Made by a program: the position numbers and the translations under genes. Below are positions 49,691 to 61,600 of a stretch of 64,000 nt of DNA, one piece after another; the first letter of the stretch is position 1; each line of letters starts with the position of its first letter. The stretch covers positions 9,508,601 to 9,572,600 of the forward strand of contig NC_092677.1 of NCBI RefSeq assembly GCF_964355755.1, given 5' to 3'. This DNA comes from Antedon mediterranea. Taxonomy: Eukaryota > Echinodermata > Crinoidea > Comatulida > Antedonidae. The notes beneath the pieces were generated by a model, which saw only the letters and a program-made list of their open reading frames with translations, was not told where the DNA came from and made no database searches.

Positions 49691-52600
49691 TGATCCAGTG
49701 TCACATTGTACACCTCCATGTCATCCTGAAAGAAATTGAGAAAAAATGTGTTGCTGTCGATCTTTCAATGAATAAAAATTGTTTGTCCAGTCCACAAACA
49801 AACCTACTGTACAGTGTTGTAAGGTTAACTCATATTAAACCCAAACCTCTTATGTCAAGAAGCAGATTCTGCAAGCAGTGTTATTTACCTCAAAGTCCTT
49901 AAGAGCATTTTTCACTACATCACAGCCATTAGGTTCTTTAGTGACAGCACACAAGAATCCACCTCCACCAGCTCCTGTTAATATTTGTCCATATACATGT
50001 GGGTGAAGTGCATCCATGATTTGTTTGACTGTGGCTGGTTCACATCCAGTTGCCAGCAGTTTCTTCTGTTCCCAATAGGTGTTCATACAGCTTCCTATTT
50101 TTTCTAGATTTCCTATAGAAGAGGGAAAATAAACAAACAAGCACGATAAAAATAATTTAATGCTTTGTTCCTGTTGGACGCAAGGATGTACTGTATGCAA
50201 TGGATTATCAAAACTGTGAACCTATAGTGCAACCAAAACATTTTAATGAATTTGAACTTTTCCAAGTAAATGATGAATCCTAAACAGCTCTATAAAGCTC
50301 TGTCTACACTATCAATCTAGTTTGACAAAAATGTGTGATGTGCCCAAATATGGTAGTAATATGACATCATCATGTCCACATTTTTTATCACATAAAGTTT
50401 GATAGTGTTGACATAGCTTTAGACACTGGCTCTTTTTTTCTATAATTAAAGTTTAAACCATGAATGCTCAGATATTCCCATATAATTACACCATATGTAG
50501 TTTAATACCTTCATTAAACGCTGCAAAGCATTCCCATGCGTTTGCCTTCAAATTACGCACATTATCAACCACTTGTGGGATCCGTGCATACCAATTTCGA
50601 ACGACTTCTTGCAAAAGATTTCTAGAACAAATCATTCCAGTAGAAAAGAGGCAATTTAATACCCAACATTGTGTTTTTATTTTCCTATTATTGTTAGTTT
50701 ACATTCTTTTACAAAAAAATATGAAAGGATAGCAAAGGCATGTTTACCTTGCAAGGCGGGTTTTTCCAGTATAAACCAGTACAAACTGGTTGTTGAACCT
50801 GGCTAGCATATCGTTTGAGATGTCCACATGAGTGACGTCCACCTTTAAAGGTAACCCTGCTTTGCAATGTCCTATATTAATACCACCAGTTAGGCCTAGT
50901 AAAGAAAACATATATTTTTATAAAAATTGGCAAAATTAGTAACTCAGGATAGTCCCACAAATATTATATAATAATAATTACCTCCAACCTGATCTTGCCA
51001 TCCACCTCCAGTTGTCAATATTTGTTCCAAGTGCAAAACCTTTACAAAATTAAAAACACATTATTCACTCTGATAATATAAGTACTGTAATAAAATATTC
51101 TTAGTATTCTAGGTATTTATAAGCTTGGTTTGTACTTAGATGCAACTCAACTAAGTAGGCACAGTACAAATGCGTTGACCAATCACAAGCAACAGTCCAA
51201 ACATAATTTAAATACAGGTGATTGTGACTTAAATGGCTGTGCGTACGCTCGTGAAATATTGTAGACACAGGTAATGTTTTTCTGAATAATTAAGGCTACA
51301 TTCACACACACACAGATAAATAAAAATAAATAATACAAAGCATTGAAAGACTACACAAGTGTAAATGTAGCTTTAATAAGGAATAAACTGAATTAAGGTG
51401 ATGAATTAAATTATTGTGCTTGTTTGTTTATATTCGTATCACACGGGACAAGCCATACAATCGTAAAATATATCTTTTTGAAAAAACTGATTTTAATTTA
51501 TATCGTAATGCTCTTAATTCTGTAAATTGGGAAGAAGTTTATTCATCTTAAAAGGTTGAAGATGTTTGTCATAATTGGATTGACTTATTTAATAATTGTG
51601 TTGATAACTATATTATATCTAAAATTATAACTGTGCGTCCTAATGACAAGCCTTGGATTAATGCGCATATTAGAACTCTTATTCGCAAAAGAAATCGCGC
51701 CCATTCCACTCGAAATAACTCAAATTCGCATATGCAACGTTTTAAGAAAATTCGCGCAAAAGTTGTTAAAGCAATAAGAAAAGCTAAACAAACTTTTTTG
51801 GATAAACAATTTGATTTATTAATGAATAAAAACTGTGATTCAAAAACTTGGTGGTCTACCATAAATTCAGTTTGTAATTCCAAACAATATTATAAGATTC
51901 CTCCAATCAAATTAAACGATGATGTCCTAACTTTAAATAGTGAGAAAGTTAAAGCGTTTAACAATTATTTTAAATCTCAATCGTTTATTCCTAATCATGA
52001 TGATTTTCCTACGGACTTCACATATAGAACTGCATCGAGACTCTCAACTCTCAAATTATCTGTTGATGAGATCATGAAATTATTAACTATGCTGGATAAA
52101 AACAAGGCGATGGGACCTGATGAAATTCACAGTATCATACTAATAGAATCTGCTGAAATTATTGCACCCCATTTGACAAAGCTTTATAACTTCTGCATAA
52201 GCCAAGGATATTTTCCTGTGGAATGGAAAAAATCAAATGTCATTCCTCTGCATAAAAAAGGCAATAAATCCCTTATTGAGAACTACCGCCCTATATCCAT
52301 ACTTTCCAACTTTACAAAAATTTTTGAGCGTGCAGTTTTTGATATAGTATATAAATACTTTGTGGATAATAAACTTCTTACTCAATTCCAATCTGGTTTT
52401 ACACCAGGTGACTCGACAACGTATCAACTTCTTTATCTTATAGATACATTTAATAGAGCTTTAGATTTAAGGAAAGAAGTAATCTCGGTATTTTTGGATA
52501 TTTCCAAAGCCTTCGATAAAGTTTGGCATAATGGGATTATATACAAATTAAATCAATATGGAATTAATGGCACTCTTCTAAAATGGTTCCAAAGTTACTT

Positions 52601-55600
52601 AAACTCACGTGAGCAACGTGTTATTATTGAAGGAACTACCAGTCCTTGGGTGACCATTACAGCAGGAGTACCCCAAGGATCTGTTTTGGGTCCATTTTTA
52701 TTTATTGTATTCATAAATGATATGGTTGATAATATCAAATCTAATATTAGTTTATATGCAGATGATACTTCGTTATATGATATTTGTACAGATCGTAATA
52801 TTTCAGAACAAAAATTAAATGGTGATCTTAATGTCATTTATAATTGGGCAAAAAAATGGAAAGTAACATTCAATGCTAACAAAACGAAAGCTATACTGTT
52901 TACACGTAAACATTTAGATAACTATGTTAGTTTAAATTTCAATAATGTAAATCTACAATTTGTAAATGATCATAGGCATCTTGGTGTAATGCTTAATGCA
53001 AAACTCAAGTGGGATTCCCATATCCAATCTGTAATTAACAAAGCGTCTTTATCTTTAAATATGCTACGTCGTGTCAAACATATTCTACCTCGACAGGCTC
53101 TCTGTCACATTTACATATCACACGTTAGACCATTAATGGAATATGCAGCTCCTGTTTGGTGTAATATCCCAGATAAATTAAGTGATGAACTAGAAAATAT
53201 CCAGATTTCTGCAGGTAGAATATGTACTGGTGCGTGGAAACATACAAGTCATAATGCATTAAGACAAGAATTAGGCTGGTTATCATTGGAAAAACGTAGA
53301 CAATTTCTTAACCTAATACTGTTTTTTAAAATTATTCATAAGTTAACACCGGTGTATCTTTACTCCTTATTTAATTTTTCTGACAATATTGAAGTTTATA
53401 ACTTGCGTAACATCCGAAATATAATAATTCCATTTTGTAAGACCACATCATATCGTTTATCTTTTGTCCCATCTATTATAACACATTGGAATGAGTTAAA
53501 TAATGAAATAAAAAATTCCTCATTTCTTGTTGAGTTTAAAAAATTGCTACTGAAATCCAATTTGTTTGAAACAAAAAAACGTTCTTATTATGATACAGGT
53601 GATAAGAAGATTAACCAAATTCACACTAGAATCCGACTTGGTTTCAGCTGTCTCAATTCGCATTTATTCTTACATGGACTTCGGGACAATCCAAATTGTA
53701 CTTGTGGCTTTAATGTTGAGAATCCGCTTCATTTCTTATGTTACTGCCCTAATTATAATACACAAAGAGATATTCTACTTGTAAGCGCTAACTCAATTAT
53801 TGAGGATATCTTAGCCAAGGATTTTTCTTTAACATTTAATTTTACATTTTTAAGTGAAATTTTTATTTTTGGTTCCGATCTTCTTTCGAATTGTGAAAAT
53901 GCTTTATTATTTTATTATGTACAACAATTTCTTGTTAATTCTGGAAGATTTAATTGATGTTTCTGTTAGTTGTTTTAAAATGTTGTATTTGTTAATCTGA
54001 GGCGCCTTGAAGCTAAGATGGTTCCATCTTGTAAGGCGCCTCTGTGTAATATACTGAATAAAAAAAAAAAAAAAAAAAAAATTAAATTACTCACTGCATG
54101 TATAAGTGATGAATTGTCATAGGACTTTCCAGAAGTCTTCCAAAGAACAGCTATCACAGCTCCTGCTAAGATGCTACTGGTTCCAAGTCCTACAAGACAA
54201 AATAAATATAAATATATGTGTATTCATCCAGTGCAAGAAATATTTTGTCAAGTGAAGTTGTAGCTTGATCTGGGTCCTCGGTTCAAATCCTGATTTCTCA
54301 AGCAAAAACAACTCCACTCTCAAAGACTTTTTTAAATACTTTTTAAAAGCGCTTACCTGAACCATGGGGAAGATCTGACCAGGTGTGAAGCTCAAACCCA
54401 CCACCGTATTGTGACTGGAGCTGATCAGCAAGTGAAATGCTTGATGGAAATTCTACAAGTTCTGCGCAGATGAATGCTGCTTTCAGAAGAGCACCTATAA
54501 TATGAAAATTAATATGCAAATATGCAGTGAAAGGTATAATGAAAATTAATTTCAGGTGATGAGGTAGACCAGTACAATATTAAAGTGCACCTGTATGCTA
54601 TTCAAAAAGACCTGTACACAAGTACACCTGTAACACTATTAAAAGACACCTGTACACCTGTATACTATTCAAAAAGACCTGTACACAAGTACACCTGTAA
54701 CACTATTAAAAGACACCTGTACACCTGTATACTATTCAAAAAGACCTGTACACAAGTACACCTGTAACACTATTAAAAGACACCTGTATACTAATCAATT
54801 AATTATACAACTTCAACACATACCTGGGGCTTGTGGATTATTGTAATCCTGTAGATCACTTAAAACATTGCACTCGATATGAACACTATGATTATTGTTA
54901 CACTTTAGAACCAGAGATATATGAGGCCTGAAAAAGAAATAATTATTTACCAAAAACAGTTTTGCTAGGCGATGAGAAAGGGGTATAATTAGATAGGTCT
55001 TCACTCTCAATGTGGAGATAGTGCAAGAGTATACAGTAGTTACTAAACAAGTAAGTCCAGTGGATTAGATTTTATCTCTTTCTAAACTTAATACTACCTG
55101 GATGAATGATAATGTACATATCCGTACAAAATTAAGACTTAATAATCTCCTTACGTGTGAATTTTTTTGCACTTTGCTCCAATAGGACGTTTTCCATCCA
55201 ACTGAATTGCAGCATCGATGACCGCCCCACCGCTCTCGTACGTAATAGGTGGGGTGTCTGACCAGCCGCCAGATATGTCAATCCTTGCAGGACAAGTTGC
55301 AGTCACCCACTTCTCCATAGGTGGAGGCTCACAGGGTGAAGTTGATATAAACTTTAAAATATTTAAAAAATTAGAGATAGAGAGAGATTCTATGCACAAT
55401 CTATGTAGCATTTTAATTTTACAGGAATTTAGTTTAGTGACTAGGAGGTTATTAGGGGAACTAACTATTGCTGGAGTAGAAAATATACAATGGATTACCA
55501 CAACCTCACATCAGATGAGTGTTTACCTTACTTACCTGTCTAGCAGACATAACAGCATGTCGGATCAAGATCTGTGCAGCACCCTCATAATGTCTTGCTG

Positions 55601-58600
55601 CCCTCACTAGTGTTACAGGTTGATTCAACCAATCACCTCGAACCTTCTTTAGAAGTTTTACACCTTCTGAAATCCTTTCACTCTGAAGGAAAGAAAAGAA
55701 AATTAGAAGAAATTTCATTGTATAATTACAATATTAAGTCAACAATATGTAAAACTCACAATTACGCACCTCTAGTAGATGAAATGCTGGCTGCCATTCT
55801 GCATTTCCTGCAGGACCGCTACGAAGACCGCCCTCATTATTTGCCAAAGCTCCGAGTACGCCTGCTATACATACTAGTGTTCTGGCAGCAACTCCTTTAG
55901 ACTCGGTCGTACAAGCAACTGATTAGAAAGGAAAATCAAGAAGGTACTTAAACAGTTTAACAAATACGGTTAATTTAAGGCAAATTATATGTGGTAAAAA
56001 TCGAATCAAATTTTAATTCATTTAGCAATCTTTCAATGACAGTATAATAGTCAAGTTGATGATGTAGATTCTTCATTATTTTAAAGACAAAATTGACTGC
56101 AAACATTTAAGTTTTATCAAACCTTCATCAAGAACATCCAACAACTGACTAGCATACTTCTCAGCAACTAAACTCTTGAAGAGATTCTGAAGTCCATCAT
56201 CTGTGCCATTTTGAAGAACATCCCAGACATGTCGACGACCACTGATGTAAAATAACTCTCTACAAACAGCAACAAAATATAAGTAGTACACAGTACAGTA
56301 TCTTTTATATACCGGCGCCTTTCAATTCACGGCATGTGATTGGTCAATCACTATAGTAACTGCCATGCCGTCGAACTATAGACTGGCTAAACTGCGCATA
56401 TCTGTTTCCTCTATCTTTCTTTCAATATAACGACAGTTGCGTAGCTAGCCCTAGCCTAGCCTACGATGGTTAACTTGTGTACTGTAGATCTGACTTATTT
56501 AGAGGATTTAGTAAGCTTTACGGTCAGTTAAAATATGAAGAAACAAATAAAATTTGCTTTGGGAATATTTGTTGCATATCTGAAAGCGACAAATTAGGTG
56601 AATGTATGTAACTTTGCAAATTCAATTTATTCACTCATCGATTACATCAATTCAATTATCTCAAAAAGCAATTATCCACAAATCTACTCAGATTTCAACT
56701 AAAAAAATTTACCTTCTCCAGTCGAACTCACTAGAATGATCAATAGAACTGATGATATCTTCAAATGATAGTCTCCACGAATAGCGCCATCTAGATAGCA
56801 CGTCTGGGTCTTGCTCACCGGTAACTAACCATAAGACCTCTTTCACACCAACAGTCTTTGTGTGATGCCAAACAGGAAAGAGCTTCGCATTAAACAGTGT
56901 CTTTTCATAGTCTGACTAAAAATAAAATAATAAAAATATGCCTCTGTTTATGTTATAAATAGACATGCATGTTACAGTATATCAGGTGTTTTCAATGACA
57001 TTTAAGTGTTGAATGTGACAACTCTACAGCTTGTGTTGAATGTTTTACATCACCAAGAAAATGAGAAGCATTGTAGTCTACAGTAGTAGGGTCAATCATC
57101 AGGTCACTACTTACTATATCACATGACCATAAATCCTCAGCTGTTATACCAGTCCTGTTGCTGAACATTACCCATGGTTCATTGCAAAATAGTAACTTTC
57201 CTTTTACCAGAGGGTTCTGAAAAAGTGGTGATACAGCAAATCATTAAATTCTAATGTAACAAATTTCTCACCTTTTATAAGCTAAGTAGAGTTGAATTAA
57301 CATTATAATTATATTTATATGGTATATGGCCCAATCCCGTCATGACAGACGATAACCTCAGGTCCAAAATATTATTTAACTAAGCTAAGTACTTTCTCTG
57401 CTACGGATGAGTTCTGTTGGGTTATTTGTTAAAATATTTGTATACAGAATTTTACAAGCATCTGCAATTAGGTTTTTAACTACCCTGCCGAGTGACAAAT
57501 ACTACGAAGCAACATATGCTAATTGGTAAGCAGTTTCAAATTTAGAACGCCAGGATGTTTTGTTGGAGGAAAGAGTTTCCCAAGAACCAGTGGGAATATT
57601 AAAAGAAAACAGATCATGCTTAATAAATAACATCTTTAAAACGGTGTTTTGGACGTCTGCGTGTATTTCTAAACTATATTTAATAATTATAGTACTGTAC
57701 TAATAAACCTGTAAATGGTCCATTTTCCCCATGATAGTGTACACCTGAGTTTTCTGAGTTTGTTCACCACCAAGTTGAATGTTAAATCTCTGGAAAACCA
57801 TGCCGGTATCTAAAATTACGTTATCCTGAAATTAAAAAGAACTACATACTGTATACTTTACTGTATATTCACACACACTTGTATTAAACAACACATTAGG
57901 CTTACTTCCTCAAAATCAAGCGGAAAAGAGGTGCTTTGTCGTACACACTAATGTGGTTTTCATTTTATTTTTAGTATGAATTGTGCTGCATATAAAATGC
58001 TGCTAAAACACTCCTAAAAACCTTTATTCTTTGTAATCTCTTTCTGTTTTTTCTCTCAGTGTATAAGCACTTCATAAATCGAACAACATAACATAACATA
58101 AAATTTAACAAATGTCTAGTTCTATTTATCTAGCATTTAATGATGAGGTAATGATATATTATCAATATTATTAATAACTATAAATTGTGTATTATTTTGT
58201 TGTGACTAAATTGTATTCATTATATATTATGTCAATATACGATTTACCTCTATGTCTGTTAAGTCAATCCCATACAACACAGAACTTTTACCAATCTTCA
58301 TGTTCCCCTGATATAACAACAAATAATTGTTTCCATTCAAAATAGAATTATCTTTAAAGTGTGATGTGCCTAAATATGGTAGTGATATGCATAAATATCC
58401 TAGTGATATGACATCATCATGTCCATATATGGCCACATCACATTTTTTTGTCATATAATGTCTGGTAGTGTAGACAGAGCTTAAAATCATGTGATTAAAG
58501 GAAAGAGAATCATTTATTTCAGATGTTTTAATACAAAACAATCAGTAACAGAAAGTCTATACCTTGATTCTGCAGTGCGAGATTACAGAGTCCAAACCAA

Positions 58601-61600
58601 CTCGAATGTCCCCCTCTAGGACAGAATTAATCACTACACTCGACTCATCAACTAACTCTGGTTTCTTGAAAATGAATTTGAAATTAAAATAAATGCACAT
58701 TATAATACTGACTCAGAAATAAAAATAGGGCAGTGCTTTTAAGCCTACACAATTGTCTAGGGTTTCTAGTTCCATGATTTTGGAAAAACTGGATGTAAAA
58801 TTTATTTTATTGTGTAACTGTACCTGGATATAACAATGCTTCCTATTGGTCCACCTTAAGTACCTATCCTGGTCTGATTTCAGAGGGCAAATTGTTAAAA
58901 ATCTTCGAAATTCAGACGCATCATTAGCCAAATAGTTATAGCTACCATCTTGGAAAAGTTCTACAAAAGTAAAAAAAAAAAAAATTAATAATTAAAATCA
59001 AACCTAAAAAAGACAAATTTGCAAGTTTAAATAAAACATCAACCTTTCTATCCAGTATATACTGTAGTATCAACAACCAGTTAATAATTAAAAAATTGTT
59101 TGTTAAATTCATACTTTACATATGCCCATTGTAATTTACAGTATTTTAGCAATAAATATTAATATACCACCACCCATTGTTTTAGCTGTAATCAAGTTAT
59201 TGTCAAAAGCTCTATCTACACTATCAACTAGTTCGACAAAAAAGTGTGATGTGCCCAAATATCGTAGGGATATGCCCAAATATGGTAGTGATATGCCCAA
59301 ATATGGTAGTGATATGACATCATCATGTCTATGGGCACATTTTTTTGATATGTGTAGACAGAGCTTTATATAGTAGTGTAATTAGATAGACCTGCTTGCA
59401 ACTTAGTTCCTCTCAGATTCTTCCACATAATTGTCAGTGCTTGAATTATCTCCTTGTTCACTTCTATCTTCTGGCCGCTTCTTGGACGCCCGCCAATTCT
59501 TTTTCCCGAAATGAAATCACCTTCGTTCACGCCAATTGCCATGCACAAAAGCATATCAAAGAACAATGACATCTGTAAAGAGAATCCACTCAATATAGTT
59601 TGCTAATTGTCAATTCGTGGAAGCTTAGTGGTTTCCCTCAAACCCCAAGGTCCAGGGTTCAATCCTGACATAGTGCACATCTTGAATTTTACCGTGTATC
59701 TTGAATGTAAAATGTACTTACAGTATATACTTACTGATATTGATTTGACTCCACTGTCCAGACCCATAAATGTGCATGCATCCAGTGGTGGTAATACACA
59801 AAAGGAGGCTAGTTTTTCTGATACTCTAATCAACCAAAACAGAATAATATACTATTGAATGCATTAAACTATTGAAAAATAAAATTAGAACACTTTAAAT
59901 TACTGTTTCTATTATCAATTAAACTATTGAAGACATTATCTTTATACTTACTTTTCAGAGAAAAACACAATACCAGCGACGAGTGGAACGTTTCCGTCCG
60001 GTAGGGTACACTGTTTAAGGGTGGTTGGTGTTCCCTTGTAAATTATATCTTCTATTAATCCCTGGCCAGAAAAATAAATGCAAAGATTTAGAAAAGTACT
60101 CAGGACGAGCACATCAGAAATAAAAGATAAATGTCTTCTACTCCTATACTATTGTATTTGCAGTGCATATAGCCATGGAGTGTTTGTAAAGGGTGTTAAA
60201 CTAGACTAAAAGCAATCAATTAGATAACCTCCTATTGCCATATTTGTAAATATCATATTGTTTTTTTTGGGCAATAAAAATAAAAGTGAAATATAAATAT
60301 ATAAATATTAAAACTTTACTGAAGTTGAACTCATGACCCTGAGATTAGACCCAGGCATCTTTAAAAAAATGAAATATCAACACTTACTTCTTTACTAATC
60401 TTGTATACTCCATGATTCCTTGCATAATCTATACTGCCTGGTACTGTTATTGCACGTACACCCTGAAAATCTGTCCAGTCTAGATCCACATCTCCTGGGA
60501 TGTTTAACAGCATCTCTGTACTGCATACCCAGACACCAGGGGGAGTTTTGACGGCAATCTGAACAGTACAAACAAAAATAGCTTATTGGTATTGTCATGA
60601 ATGACCCAAGATAATAGGGGTCGAAAGGAAAAATGGGAAAGGATGTGACAATACCACAGAATATTTCCTCACCTTAAAAGTCATGAGATATAAGATATAG
60701 TCAAGGTTGCATGTAAGGGCTTCATAACCTTCATCTGCCACTGTCTGTAGGCTGACTGGTAATGTAACAAAAGCCTTACCGCAAGCATCAAATACATAAT
60801 CACGACCCTAAATTATATCAGGATAGAAAAAACAGTTTAAATAAGTATGATTCCTTAAGTATTTTATCAGCTTTATAGAGCTTTTCTAAATTTTGTAAGT
60901 CTTTGATTGACACAAAATGTAGTAATGATAATTCAATAATTACAAAGCAGTTTTCTACTGTATAAATGAAATAGTACTGGATTATAGGAATTGAAAAAAA
61001 ACTAACAGAAAATTTAATGAATTGTTATAGTTAGTGTGAATGGGAAGTTGTCGTTCTTAAGAGCCCCAAATATTCAATTTCATTTTAAGTACTGTCCTTT
61101 AAAAACAATAATAAATAGCTATTTTACCGCATGAAGAATCAAGATTCTTGCACCTGTTAAAACGTCAACGTTCAATACCTATATATAAAATATAAGGCAA
61201 AAACATCTAATCAATCAGTTAAAACTAAATTGACAATAACACTTTACATAAAAGTGATTATATCCCATACAATTAGAATACAGTAGGTAAATTTAATATT
61301 TCAAAATTGGAAGAACATTTCTATAGAAAACAAAATTTACCGTAAAGTTTTTCTTAGCGCTCAGATGCTCAGCAAGTACTAGTAGTGCGTTCAATGTTGC
61401 ACCACCGCTTCCAACACTGCCCCCTGGATCTTCGACTGTGACAATTACAACATTCTCATCGATGAGGCCCATTTTCTTGCGTATTTCAAGCTCTACAGAA
61501 TAAATGTGAATTAGAACTATTTAGAACTAGTTGAATGGTTTGATAATCTTTAACAAACTGTAGGGTTTTAGTTTTCATTCTGGAAAAACAAATTTGGTCC

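Larger units (their letters stand above)
51414..54080 (+). mobile_element. 5'-truncated non-LTR retrotransposon (LINE) in an FCSK intron
   Basis: A 2.67-kb insertion is flanked by a perfect 9-bp target-site duplication ATTAAATTA (51,405-51,413 and 54,081-54,089) and ends in 20 or more A. The 3' end carries a perfect stem (GAGGCGCCTT / AAGGCGCCTC, 53,999-54,042). The 5' portion with the endonuclease is missing, as expected of target-primed reverse transcription. It is antisense to FCSK. By reverse-transcriptase type it belongs broadly to the Jockey/CR1-like LINEs; clade not resolved. Confidence 0.93.

Noticed and set aside
49132-49739. Plus-strand frames of 131 and 95 codons with Leu/Cys-rich repeats
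   Set aside because: Artefact of a 57-bp minisatellite whose unit is divisible by three. The real coding content is FCSK on the other strand.
51414-54080. Active retrotransposon
   Set aside because: The endonuclease region is missing and a stop interrupts the frame at 51,549, so it cannot move on its own although the reverse transcriptase part is intact.
54585-54767. Small protein with Thr/Tyr-rich repeats
   Set aside because: It is a translated 67-bp tandem repeat inside an FCSK intron.
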